A DNA stretch of 64,000 nt, taken from positions 44,304,003-44,368,002 of the forward strand of contig NC_059075.1 of the NCBI RefSeq assembly GCF_020497125.1. The letters are read 5' to 3'. Source of the DNA: Mauremys mutica. Its lineage: Eukaryota > Chordata > Testudines > Geoemydidae. Shown one piece after another: positions 33,340-43,610 of the stretch (its first letter is position 1; every line of letters starts with the position of its first letter). The position numbers were made by a program, and so were the translations under genes. The notes under the pieces are model-generated. The model did not search any database, had not been told where the DNA came from, and was given only the letters and a program-made list of their open reading frames with translations.

Positions 33340-33830
33340 ATGCCATCCCCTTCCTCTCCTTACCCCCTACCCTACCTCCTTCCCCATCTCTTCAGAGACC
33401 CTTCTCATGAGCACCTTTTACAACAGGAAGTAAACCATCTCCTACAATTGGGTGCCATGGAGCAAATTCCAACTCAATACAAAGGGAAGGGTTTTTACTC
33501 CCATTATTTTCTCACCAAAAAGAAAAATGGCAGATGGAGGCTCATCTTAGATCTTCAGAAACTCAACAAATTTGCATGGAATCACAGATTCAAAATGGTC
33601 ACACTGGCCACAATTATTCCAGCACTAGACAAGGAGGACTGGTTTTCAGCCCTCAACCTCCAAGATGCTTATTTTCATATTACCATACACTGGCTCACAG
33701 ACAATTTTTAAGATTCCTGGTAGGGGGCAACCATTACCAATACAGAGTACTACCTTTTGCCCCACCCCTTACACTGTGTTCTCTAAAGACAAGGTCACGT
33801 TGCAACCACATCTGAAATTTTTGCCTAAAG
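33340..33830 (+). pseudogene. DIRS reverse transcriptase fragment
   Basis: The frame 33340-33711 holds the N-terminal RT blocks: EVNHLLQLGAMEQIP, KGFYSHYFLTKKKNGRWR, LILDLQKLNKF and ALNLQDAYFHITIH. The block around the catalytic palm aspartate normally reads ALDLKDAYFHI; here the first Asp is Asn. A frameshift near 33690 leads to FLVGGNHYQYRVLPF and then VFSKDKV-like sequence. The motif with the paired Asp (YVDD/FVDD type) and all of RNase H are absent, removed by an internal deletion. It sits only a few bases after the gag-like frame, as usual in compact DIRS elements. Confidence 0.88.
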
Positions 33831-33890
33831 TATCAACATATTTCCATTTAAACCAACCCATACACCTTCCCACATTTTACCCAAAACCAC

Positions 33891-34335
33891 ATGGGACCTC
33901 ACAAGAGGTCATACTACATACATTCAGTGTCAGATGAGCCATAGCGTTTTACTTAGAAAGAACCAAACCCTTCCGGAAATCTCCAAGACTCTTTATTTCC
34001 ACAATAGAATGCTCCAAGGGATGTGCAATATCAACCCAGAGACTATCTAAATGGATCTCTACCTGTATACTACTCTACTATTGACTGCATAACACAGAAC
34101 TCCCACCAGGGATCCGATCCCACTCTACATGTGCCATTGCTACATCTATAGCCTTCCCTCTAATAGACATATGCAGGGCTGCCACATGGGCCTCAGAGCA
34201 CACCTTTGCAAGACACTACGCTATCACTCAATCCTCTAGGTCAGATGCTATATTAGGCCTTACCGTGCTCTCTGTGACAACACACACAACTCCAAAGCCC
34301 CTACCATCAACAGTGGGGCACTGCTCTATAGTCAT
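33891..34335 (+). pseudogene. DIRS tyrosine recombinase, C-terminal part
   Basis: After the RT deletion the plus strand encodes, in two frames, AFYLERTKPFRKSPRLFIS, QRLSKWISTCILLYY, then IRSHSTCAIATSIAF, IDICRAATWASEHTFARHYAI. This is the C-terminal catalytic half of the DIRS tyrosine recombinase. In the family the H-x-x-R box carries a catalytic Arg; here it reads H-S-T-C, so that Arg is lost. The tyrosine of the HYAI block remains. A stop at about 34089 breaks the frame. The coding sequence ends immediately before the internal complementary region, the normal position. Confidence 0.82.
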
Positions 34336-34425
34336 CTGAAGTGGAGCACCCACAGGGGCAGTACTCAAAGAAGAAGAGGAAGTTACTCACTTGGTGCAGT
34401 GATGTTTGTCCCTGTGGGTGCTCCA
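34336..34425 (+). repeat. DIRS internal complementary region
   Basis: The first half (GTGGAGCACCCACAGGGGCA...CTCAAAGAAGAAG) is the reverse complement of the element's extreme left edge. The second half (GAGGAAGTTACTCACTTGGT...CCCTGTGGGTGCTCC) is the reverse complement of the extreme right edge. Joining of the two edges in one internal copy is the diagnostic DIRS feature, thought to template completion of the ends during reverse transcription. Confidence 0.9.
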
Positions 34426-34486
34426 ATACCCACCCTCCTCCCCTCTACTTTGGAGTTTGTGCCTCGAGCTCGGTGGTAGAGAAAGA

Positions 34487-34703
34487 ACTGAACGGGTTGG
34501 GTCGTGTGTGCTACGTGAGGTGCCAGCGGCACAGCAAAACAACTACTGCGCATGCGCGCCCTGACCAAGCACTGCTACCAAAAATCTCTGATCTGTGGCG
34601 CAGGGACACACCAACACCCAAAAGGAACTTAAAGTGGAGCACCCACAGGAAGACACATCTCAAAGAACCCTCGTTACTGCACAAGGTGAGTAACTTCCTC
34701 TTT
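34487..34703 (+). repeat. DIRS right inverted terminal repeat
   Basis: Reverse-complement partner of 30668-30870. Its outer edge ends GCACAAGGTGAGTAACTTCC just before 34703. It retains several CpG sites (for example GCGCATGCGCGCCC, 34549-34562) that correspond to CA/TG in the left copy, suggesting CpG decay on one side. Confidence 0.92.
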
Positions 34704-36266
34704 TCCGGTGTGTCAAAAGCCTGTATGACTTGTTAATGATTTGTAGTTTTCCTTTTAGAAGTGGTACCCTGAGCATTAGGCAACACTTTTAAATGTGTGA
34801 GTCAATGAAAAACTATTATGTAATCCCAAAGGAACTACATATTAACCACATTAACACAGATGTGTTTGTGCTTTTATCTATTAAAGGAATAAAGCTTCAG
34901 AACTCTTTTGAAATAACACAGAATCCCCATCCATAATGTCAAAAGCTGTCACTATCACATCTAGCTTAGGGTTTTGCACTGGAACCCATCACTATAGTAT
35001 GAGTGCCTTGAAGATTAATTAGATTGGCCTAGCAAGATCCCTACTGGACTATATGCTGGTAATGAATCTTTGAATGATATTTTGTGTTGTTCTGCTTACT
35101 ATTCAGACCACTGTGAAGTGAGATATTGAAGACATAATTAGTATTTTGCTGCAGAAGAAGAAAAAAATTGAATGGGAGATGTGTTCAGTATTGAGGGGAG
35201 TAAGAAAATGACTTTATGAGTCCTCTTTACTTACAGCCTGGCACTATTGGCATAAGCATCCAGAAAAATGGTATAATAGACCTATACAACTGTGACTTAC
35301 TCTATGGGCAAATGGGAAAGAGGTGAGGAAAATGAAACTAGCAATCATATACTAAAAGGTGAAGAAAGAAAAATGATCAAATGGATAGAGAGCAGTTCTT
35401 AAGAGACATCATTTCATTGTAGTAAGTACAACTGCAGAAAATCACTGTGAACAGAGGGACATCAAGAAGTCTGAATTTGATTTGACTCAGCTAGAATGAG
35501 CTTTTGGAATTGCAGAGGTAGAATAAAATTTGAAGGAGCTTTTCTTTGTACAGATAAAGAGGGGAAAGAAATAAGAAAAGTTTAAATGCATACTGCCAGT
35601 GTTTAAGAGCTATTTAAAAATTGCTCAGTATTGCTTAAGATCACCCTTGAAGTGATGCTATTCATGCACTAATAACAGGGCTACTAATTTCCGTGGGATG
35701 CTACAATATACCCACTTGCTAATGCAATCCTGTGAGCAACCATTGTCCAATTCCTATTGAAAGGAATGGATGATGGAAACAGGGCTGATGAGACTGGGGA
35801 AGGGATGACAATTGTACCAGGCCACTGAGATCAGGGCCCCCCCAAATGTCTGTAACTGGGGTGAATTGGGATAGGGTTTGGCTCTAGTGAACATGATATA
35901 CTGGGGGCCCAAATTTCTCCCATTGGGCCTGGTTGGGAGTGCTCTCTTTCTCACAGGGTAAAGGGATGTTAAAAAGCGTTAAGTGCATCTTTCAATAAGG
36001 TAAGGTTTGTAGAAAAACTTTGGGGAGAGCTATACTGAGAGAGAGCATTGCACTTCCACTATGTTGTATGCAGGGTAGGTTATGATTATTAGTATTGCTC
36101 AACCACAAAAGAGAAAGAATGTACACATCATTGACATGTAGATGTATCATATCATTCTTGCTGTAAATGACATCAAAACAGGATACTCTGTGTTGCAATA
36201 TTTTAAAATCTGGGATCAAATCCTGGCCCTATTGGAGTCAATACAACACTCACACTGACGTGTACA
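34704..36266. other. No gene recognised
   Basis: AT-rich, unassigned sequence with no protein-like frame. Confidence 0.4.
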
Positions 36267-36800
36267 GCATTAGAGCTGGTTGAAAATTTCCTGACTGAAT
36301 GTTTTTCTGTCAGAAAATGTTGCTTCCCCAAAATTTTCTGAGCGAATGGGTTGATTTCAATGAAATTTTGTTTCAGAAAATAAAAATAAAAATGAAGCAA
36401 TTCATAAGATCGAAGTAAAACAGACTTTGTTGGAATGAAGTGTTTCAATTTTTCATTTAGGATTGACTTAATTTTGACATTTATTTTATTTTACTTTTAT
36501 GTTTATATTGTTTGTTTTATGTATATTGTTATATCATATTATAATCTAAAATTATTTCTAATCCCTAATTTTGAAAAAAATGTAAAATAAACAGTAATAT
36601 ACAGATAAAATTAAATATACAAATAAACTTTAAAAAGTAAAAATCAAAATGAAAAATTCCACAACAAATCAAAATGCTTTTGATTTCATTGAAATAAAAT
36701 GTTTTGATTAAAAAGGAAATTTTCAAATTTCATCCTTTTGTTCCAGTTTGGAATAAAACAATTCAAAAGTTGAAATTTATTCTGAGTTTCAGCGATTTCT
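36267..36800. repeat. AT-rich GAAATTTC-type repeat, long copy
   Basis: Begins AGAGCTGGTTGAAAATTTCC, like the terminus of the 14720-15045 copy. It continues with alternating AAAATTTC / GAAATTTT / CATTTTGA words around an almost purely A/T centre (36470-36640). The outer parts are roughly complementary to each other. It is non-coding, with no clear duplication at the ends. Confidence 0.45.
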
Positions 36801-38921
36801 AAATAGGGTCTGGAGTTCATCCCAGATCTCTTCCTTGTGCAGACAGGCAACAAACTCTTCTGTAAATCTCTTCTTGTGTGATCATATTTGTATCATCTCA
36901 GTGAGTAATAGCTTTAGCACAGTCATTAACTGCCTGTCTCACATTTCTTGGAACTCATTAAGGGTCAATCAGTGAGAAAGATTAAAGAAAAATTGGGGTC
37001 AGGAGTTATTCTGGGACTCGGATTGAGTGTAATCTGTAAGTAAATTTACCTGGGAAATTATTTAGCCCATTATGTTGCCATTGTTTCCATTTGTGCTATG
37101 TGTAGATTAACAACTGCTACATGTTTTAGGGCTTGAATTAGCAGAAAATTATTCAGCATGTTTCTTTGAAATGTAAAATAGAAAAAATTATAACATATTG
37201 GTTTCTAACGCAAATGCTTTGAAAGCCTGGCCATCTTGACATCTTTTTCCATAATGTTCTATCCTTTTAACTCTCAAACCAAAAATTTAAGATTGGGTCC
37301 CAAATTCTCTCCCATCCCATCCCATTTTTGTTTAAAGCCTCCTTCCATGATATGCTTGATATTAATTTCTCAGGTACATTAGAACCAGCCTACTCCAAGT
37401 GGCAAACCAAGCATCTGTCTCATGAAGCTGCACCCTTTAACATACCACTTCACACCCAGTTTAGATGCAATTTTACACTTTAAAATTGAATTGACAGGTT
37501 GTGGTATGGTCTGAGAACTTTCCTCAGAAAATCAGACCTCTTTAAGTTGTGTAAACTGGGTGCACAAAATCACTCAACACTTGTCTTTTTCCCTTTACTC
37601 CTTTTCTCTTAAAGTCTTTGAGGAGTATTCTTCAACTAAGGGCTTCCTCACAGCACCATATTTAATCTGCAGGATTTAAACTTCCTATCTGGATTTGTCT
37701 TTTTTCTTTCTCATTGTAACCTTACACTACCTCCAATGATGACCAATGACTGCCACGTGGCATTCATTAGTTCATCAGCCATATTGCTCTCCTGTATGTG
37801 CTACTGGAACCTTCTCTTTTTGCAGCAGTTACAGCATGTTTGGCAGTTCCACTTTCTGATGCGCACATGATGTTGAGTTTTTCCCTGATCAACCAGGCTT
37901 TTATTTTTCGCTCCAACGTGGGAAAGAGTGGTGATGTTTAGAGGCCCTGCTGCGTGACAATGAGGGTGAACTGAAATTTGTGTTCTTCCGGGTAGACATT
38001 GACAGTTCAGTTAGTGGGTTCCAATAAATTATAAAGCACAGATTAATAAGTGTGAACCTTCTAATATTGGTGACAGATGCCAGACCAAAAATCAAAAATT
38101 CTTAGGACGGCCCTTCACTAACATGGGGATTTCAAGGAACATTAGGATGAACTAGACTGTAACTTGGACTACATACTGATCTAGGGAGTAAGGGTGAGTA
38201 AGAACCTTCTTTATATCCTTACACAGGTTACCCAGACCTTGAGTCTGGACATTCAGGAAGTAATGAAGCACTGTCCACAAGCTTCCTTATTCTATCCCCT
38301 CAATCCCACCCCCAGCAGATGGACAGTACAGCTGTGCCAGTTTAGGTGTTGCAACTGGTTGTAGCTGATATAGGTCAGCAGCAGTAAATTACTATGCCTT
38401 CCTGCGCTCTTCACATCTCTCCAACCTCTAACATGAACAGAGGGATATTTGTGAAGCATAGTGTCTCCCAAAGCTATGTACCACACCTTGCTCAAGGCTA
38501 TGTGTAAAGGCACAATCTAGCCCTATATAAAGATTAGAAAATACAATATGATATGCCATATAAAGGTTAATTTAGCCAAATGACAAGCAGAATTTTTGGT
38601 AGTCCATTTTTCAGATATTTTATAAGTGATGCTTAACACAATTACAACTTCTGGATTTTTAAACATTTATGTTTCAATTATCTCAACACATTGCATTGTA
38701 AGATCCTTGCTCACCACACATTGCCGTACATCAGCAAAGGGCATATGAATCACTGACAACCAACATGGGAGAGCGTTGAGAGCCTTTCAATGGAAAGTAT
38801 CTTTAAAGTCCATATGCATTATCAGGAAATTGTTTTGAAAAGTTAAGTATTAACAAATGGTGGTGCACATAGACCCATCTAAGCAGATAATTAAATACTT
38901 TGCAATGGTGTTGTGATAAAT
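36801..38921. other. No gene recognised; one diverged repeat
   Basis: Unassigned sequence. The part 38150-38420 is the partner of the diverged repeat at 29690-30120. No coding frame is convincing. Confidence 0.4.
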
Positions 38922-39640
38922 TATAGATTCATAAACATCAAGGCCAGAAGGGACCATCAGAATCATCTAGTCTGACCTTCTGCACATTGCAGGCCACAGA
39001 CCCTCACCTGCCCTCTCCTGTAATAGACCCCTAACCGCTGGCTGAGTTACTGAAGTCTTCAAATCATGATTTAAAGACTTTAAGTTACAGAGAATCCACC
39101 ATTTTCTCTAGTTTAAACCTGCAAGTAACTTGTGATCTTTAGAAAGAAGGTAGAAAGCCCCCAGGGTCTCTGCCAATCTGACCTGAGGGAAAATTCCTTC
39201 CTGACTCCAAATATGGTGATCAGTTAGACTCTAAGCATGTGAGCAAGACCCACCAGCCAGACACCTGGGAAAGAATTCTCTGTTGTAACTGAGGGCTTGG
39301 CTACACTTACAAATTTGCAGCGCTGCAGCAGGGTGTGAAAACACACCCTCTGCAGCGCTGCAAATTGCGGCGCTACAAAGCGCCAGTGTAGTCAAAGCCC
39401 CAGCGCTGGGAGCCGCGCTCCCAGCGCTGTCCGTTATTCCCCACAGGGAGGTGAAGTACGGACAGCGCTGGGAGAGTTTTCTCCCAGCGCTGGCGCTTTG
39501 ACTACACTTAGCGCTTCAAAGCGCTGCCACGGCAGCGCTGCCGCGGCAGCGCTTTGAAATGCAAGTGTAGCCAAAGCCTCAGAGCCCTTCCCATCTAGTG
39601 TCCCATCACCAGCTGTTGGAGATATTTGCTGCTAGCTATC
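38922..39640 (-). mobile_element. CR1 LINE 3' end, interrupted
   Basis: The plus strand starts ATAGATTCATAAACATCAAG and GCCAGAAGGGACCATCAGAA, the antisense of the typical CR1 end (GGTCCCTTCTGGCCTTG...ATCTATGAA). It continues into the C-terminal coding/3' UTR region (CAGGGTCTCTGCCAATCTGA, ATTCCTTCCTGACTCCAAAT, CACCAGCCAGACACCTGGGA). The copy is split by a hairpin-forming MITE at 39291-39580 and resumes with AGAGCCCTTCCCATCTAGTG, ending near GATATTTGCTGCTAGC. Confidence 0.9.
39291..39580. mobile_element. GC-rich multi-hairpin MITE inside CR1
   Basis: The ends GGCTTGGCTACACTT and, in reverse complement, GCTTTGGCTACACTT are inverted. The interior is a string of palindromes built on CAGCGCTG: CTGCAGCGCTGCAAATTGC, GGTGTGAAAACACACC, AGCGCTGGGAG...CTCCCAGCGCT, GCCACGGC...GCCGCGGC. 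CpG content is far above the surroundings. The flanking octamers match only partly, so the boundaries are good to a few bases. Its interruption of CR1 proves insertion. Confidence 0.87.
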
Positions 39641-40435
39641 ATAACTGATAGCTAAAACAAAATGTGATATTATGCAGTTTTGAGTTCCTAGATATGAGAT
39701 GCATACATTCAAATCTTAAAATGGTCTAATAATGCCATTTTATATAACCACCAAAGTCTTTAAAAGAGGGTTGGTTATGTCCAGAAATGTTACTTACTCT
39801 ACATATCTGCTCCCTAAGCCTCAGTGAGTCATATTTACATTTTGCATTGACAAAAACAAATGGTTACGTCTGTTAGCACTGCAGAGCCAATATAGCTACA
39901 GAAGAGTGAACTGGATTTTCTCTTGCCTCCCACATCATAAACAAAACTGTCAGATAAATTCCAATTACAGACTCTTGTAAGAAGCAGAAAGAACACAGGT
40001 TCAATTTGTTTTGCATATTGGATGAAACTCAGTTTGCATTTGCCAGCTACTCCACCTTCCTGGTCTCTATCTATTTTTGTCCTTTTCTCTTCTCTCTCTA
40101 TGCCTCATCCCTGTGTGACCTCATCTGATTACACAGCTTTGATTACCACCTCTGTGTTTCAGAAACTTCAATAGACTATTTTTGTGTTGAAAAAACTCTT
40201 TGCTTGGCTCTGCCATCTTGATATTAACCAGAAATAACAGTCCTGAAATACCTTGAGAGAAGCTATTATTATGGTGTTTACAACCCAACCAAATTCTGGG
40301 AGTATGAGAATTTTCATAAGTACTTATCAGAGTGCTTATACTTCCATATCTGTTCTCATGGGATTTCTAGGCCAAAGAGGATGATAAGTTGACATAAACC
40401 TCCAGACTTTTGGTTGCTTATCCAAACTGTAGCAG
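39641..40435. other. No gene recognised
   Basis: Unassigned AT-rich sequence between the CR1 fragment and the Gypsy-like region. Confidence 0.4.
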
Positions 40436-40820
40436 GGTGGCTCCTGCTCTGAGGGGTTTAAAGACAGCCCTTGGAGAGGGCTGAGGTTGAGAGAGAAACC
40501 CTAGTCTGATTGGGGAAACAGACGCAGCTGGGCCATGCCCCAATCAGGCCCCAGCTGGCCTGTATAAAGAGGCTGGAAGCCAGGAGCTCAGCAGTCTCTC
40601 TCTCTTTATAGAGGGAGATGGGCCTAGCTGCAGGGAGCTAGAGACAGGGTACCTGAGTGAAGCAGGGCTGGGGAAGGGCAGAGGAGCTGGGGAGCTCCAG
40701 CCTGGAAAGCCCCAGGCTGTGGCCTAACATTGGGCTAATAGGTACTGGGGGTTGCAGAGGGCAGCCCAGGGGTAGGCAAAGGCAGCAGGTCCAAACCCAA
40801 CCTTGCCAGTGATGAGTAGG
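40436..40820 (+). mobile_element. Probable Gypsy-type LTR or leader fragment
   Basis: GC-richer than its surroundings. It starts TGTAGCAGGGTGGCTCCTGC and contains CCCAATCAGGCCCCAGCTGG followed by CTGTATAAAGAGGCTGG (a TATA box near 40563), then a purine-rich transcribed-type segment ending CCAACCTTGCCAGTGATGAG. I recognise it as resembling turtle Ty3/Gypsy LTR sequence. It joins directly to an RNase H domain at 40823, which is not the native order, so the copy is rearranged or deleted. Confidence 0.55.
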
Positions 40821-40822
40821 CT

Positions 40823-41090
40823 GAGAAGGAAGCACTGGCCATCAAATGGGTGGTGGATGCCTTACGATATTATCTCATAGGCGTCCCCTTCATACTAGTA
40901 ACTGACCACGCACCTCTGAAGTGGCTACAAATGGCAAAAGAGACAAACCCCCAGATTATGCACTGGTACCTAACCCTGCAGCCTTATGCCTTCGCTGTTC
41001 AGCATCGAGTAGGTAAGGACCATATCAATGTGGACTTTTTCTCCCGTTTGGGGGAAGAGGAGGGTGTCATCTCCAGGTTCCTGGAGATCA
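40823..41090 (+). pseudogene. Ty3/Gypsy RNase H domain fragment
   Basis: The plus-strand frame reads E-K-E-A-L-A-I-K-W, LRYYLIGVPFILVTDHAPLKWL, QIMHWYLTLQPYAFAVQHR, then V-G-K-D-H-I-N-V-D-F-F-S-R-L. These are the blocks of Ty3/Gypsy RNase H: the Glu of EALAIKW, the Asp of TDHAPL and the late Asp of the VDFFSR block are all kept. The RT upstream and the integrase downstream are absent; the frame runs on to 41290 only through non-homologous sequence. It is a deletion derivative flanked by LTR-like pieces and has no start codon of its own at the domain start. Confidence 0.85.
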
Positions 41091-41103
41091 TCCTGCCCCA
41101 CTC

Positions 41104-41979
41104 ACTGGAATTACTGGGGTGGGGCCAGAAGTATAAAAGGCAAGCCCTGCAGCACAGTTGTGGGAGAGCCTGCGGAGGAGGACACTCCGCCTACGCTGCT
41201 GTGTCCCAGAGGGGAACCTACACCTGGCTGTTCCTGATCCCCAGACGCCGACAAGGACTGGTCCGGAGTGTCTGCTGCTGTGTACCCTGAGGAGCCGGAA
41301 GAGGCCTGGAGGCCACAGGTACCAAACCCTGGGGAGGCAGGAAGTGGCCCAGGGGCAGCCACAGAGCCACTGGCTGCAGAGCCAGGTGTGGCTCGGTTGG
41401 TGTGTTGCAGCTGGATCCCTGCCGATGCAGGGGCAGCCAGTCCTGCCCTGGCTGGGACGCGGTGGAGTAGGGTGGGACCGCGTCCCTCTGCCACCCTGCC
41501 CTGGGGTGGCTGATTCCCTCCACTGTGCAGAGAAAATCTAGCTCTGAAGAGGATCCTCCCTTACCAGCTCCTTATGGACTGCTGCTTTGCTGGCTGCCTG
41601 AGCCCCACCCAGGCTAAAGCCAGCCATGAGACTATTTGCTTTTTGGCAACCTGAGCCTACTCAAGGCCAGGCCCCAGCTCACCTGTAGACTGTTTGCTTG
41701 GCTGGCTGCCTGAGCTCTGCCTAGGCCAAAGTCAGCTCTGAAAGACTGTTTTGTTGCTGTCTGCCTGAGCTTCCTCAAGCCCAGGCCCCCCAGCTCAGTT
41801 ATAGACTCTGTTTAAGGGCTGACAGCTTGAGCTGCCCAAACCCAGGCTAAAACCTCATTGTGAGTATTGATCACCCAGCCCTATTGTGGGCTCTTGCCTG
41901 TCCTGCGTATGCTGGTCCTGGCCAGACAGGATCAGACTGAGTGGCCACCCTCCAAGCAGGAGGGCGATGGACCATTACA
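41104..41979 (+). mobile_element. Probable Gypsy LTR (3')
   Basis: Begins in GGGGTGGGGCCAGAAGTATA with a TATAAAAGG box at 41131-41139. It continues through GTGTACCCTGAGGAGCCGGA and repeated GGCTGCCTGAGC / CCAGGC phrases (about three loose repeats of a 75-100 bp unit, 41580-41860), and ends ...GGAGGGCGATGGACCATTACA. The terminal CA and the content match a long Gypsy LTR that I associate with turtles. The 5' part is cut by the deletion after RNase H. No clear target duplication is visible. Confidence 0.55.
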
Positions 41980-42472
41980 TACAGTATCTTTGAAAGAACT
42001 CTGTGTGACTGACTAATAATTTGATCCCTCACATGTTTTCATAAGGAATGAAGATTCATTTAAAAAATAAAATCCAAACACCAACCTTTTAATTTTTAGC
42101 AATTTCCTTAAAACTGCATCATCTGTTAGGCATATTAAGATTCATATACCTCTACCTGAGCCTTATAAAAACAATAAAATGTTTTACAGTACACTGTGAT
42201 AGCACCATAGTGAGATGTAGTGTTTTGGACCTTTTATGTACTTTCCTTATCAAAAACTGTTTTAAATAGCCACTATTCAAACACAGATATGTGGAGTTCA
42301 GGTATAACAAGACTGGATTCAAAGAGCAATTCCCCAATGCCTCTTCTATAACCCTCTACCAATCTTCCTCTACTGTCCAAGTGACTTATGCAAAAAGGAG
42401 TGACAGATAAGAGCTTTGAAGACAGACAATCAATATTTAAATTCTGTGATTGCCACCGAGTTATTAGAGAGA
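41980..42472. other. No gene recognised
   Basis: Short AT-rich interval; no feature was seen. Confidence 0.4.
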
Positions 42473-43075
42473 CAAGATGGGTGAGGTAATATCATTTATT
42501 GGACTAAGTACTATTGGTGAGAGAGATGAACTTTTGAGCTACACAGAGCTCTTCCTCGGGTCTGGGAAAGACATTCAATCATTACAACTTAATGCAAGAT
42601 GGAACAGATTGTTTAGCATCAGTAGTTAGCATATATTCTAAGGGACCATTCAAGATACAGTGGCCCACTAACAACACCTCTGCAGTCATAGGACAAAAAA
42701 GGGAGGTTGCAGATTGTTGTAATAAGTAATAAATTCAGTGTCTATGTTCAATCCATGATTTTTAGTGTCTAGCAGAGTTATGAATTTAAGCTCCCAGTCA
42801 CTAAATCCCCACTTTTTGTCCTGTGACTGTAGAAGTGTTAATGGACCACTGTACTTTGAATGGTCTCTTAGAATATGTGCCAACTACTTATGCTAAGCAA
42901 TCTCTTCCACCTTGCATTTTGCTGTGATGCTTGAGTACCTTTCCCGGACCTGAAGACGAGCTCTGTGTGCTCAAAATCTCGTCTCTTTCACCAACAGAAG
43001 TTGGTCCAGTAAAAGATAGTACCTCACTCACCTTCTCTCTCTAATATCCTGCAATCAACATGGCTACAACTACAC
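42473..43075 (-). mobile_element. Penelope-like retroelement, truncated
   Basis: The left end GAGACAAGATGGGTGAGGTA...TTGGACTAAGTACTATTGGT and the right end ACCAACAGAAGTTGGTCCAG...CTCACTCACC are inverted relative to each other. They are followed by TCTAATATCCTGCAATCAAC, as at 6196-6400. Between them lie the 3' coding part and 3' UTR of a Penelope-like element in minus orientation. This inverted-end, 5'-truncated structure is characteristic of the group. Confidence 0.82.
42709..42796 (-). pseudogene. Penelope GIY-YIG region C-terminal fragment
   Basis: The minus strand encodes W-E-L-K-F-I-T-L-L-D-T-K-N-H-G-L-N-I-D-T-E-F (42796-42731), then TYYNNL. I recognise this as the end of the endonuclease-bearing ORF of reptile Penelope-like elements, just downstream of the GIY-YIG domain. 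The catalytic GIY-YIG motifs themselves lie upstream in an intact element and are missing here, so the fragment has no activity. Confidence 0.75.
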
Positions 43076-43610
43076 TGCATAGCCAATCATTAGTCATTTT
43101 GATTTGTACATTAAAGAACAGGAGTGCAATGTCTCATGATTTAATTTAAATTTAGCCAGGATGTGAAATCAATACTTCTTGCAGACCAGAGGCAGAGTTT
43201 TCAAAGTGTTGAATCTAAGTTGGACCTATACAATGGGATTTAGGTACGAAGAAAGGAGCTTTTAAAATGCTCTCTGTATTTTGGCCTGATGCTGGGAGGG
43301 GAGAGAACCCTCAACTCCCTTTGATTTCACTGCGGGGTTGCCCCGCACTTCACAGGATCCAGTCTTTGGACAGGTTTTTCATAGGGGATAATTAACAATA
43401 AAAAATGTTCTAGGATGCTAAATTCTAAATGTTGGCACTTCGGCAGGTAGGCTTGGGTTCTGGTCTGTCACTGTTCAGTGACATTTTCAATGCCTGTCCA
43501 CGACTGATTGTATAATGAGCAGAATTGAGCTAGCTGACTGCAATCATACAGCTTTAGGCATGACTGCTGTTAAAGTAATCCCCTAAAAACCCTGCACTTC
43601 ACCAGAAATA
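43076..43610. other. No gene recognised
   Basis: Unassigned sequence. The part 43190-43260 has TTTTCAAAG...GGGATTTAGGT, similar to the CCTAAGT-type repeat at 9229. Confidence 0.4.

Larger units (their letters stand above)
30668..34703 (+). mobile_element. DIRS-type tyrosine-recombinase retrotransposon
   Basis: An element of about 4.0 kb with the full DIRS plan: inverted terminal repeats of roughly 200 bp (30668-30870 and 34487-34703), a gag-like region, a reverse transcriptase fragment, the C-terminal part of a tyrosine recombinase, and an internal complementary region just before the right repeat. Intact DIRS elements are nearer 6 kb and also carry RNase H and usually a methyltransferase domain; those parts and most of the RT palm are missing. 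DIRS elements integrate through a circular intermediate by recombination and so leave no target duplication, and none is seen. Confidence 0.93.

Noticed and set aside
41111..41541. Overlapping long frames on both strands
   Set aside because: GC-rich LTR sequence keeps several frames open at once on both strands, which indicates composition rather than coding.
39868..41979. Intact LTR retrotransposon
   Set aside because: Gag, protease, RT and integrase are absent, and the flanking LTR-like pieces are not recognisable copies of each other.
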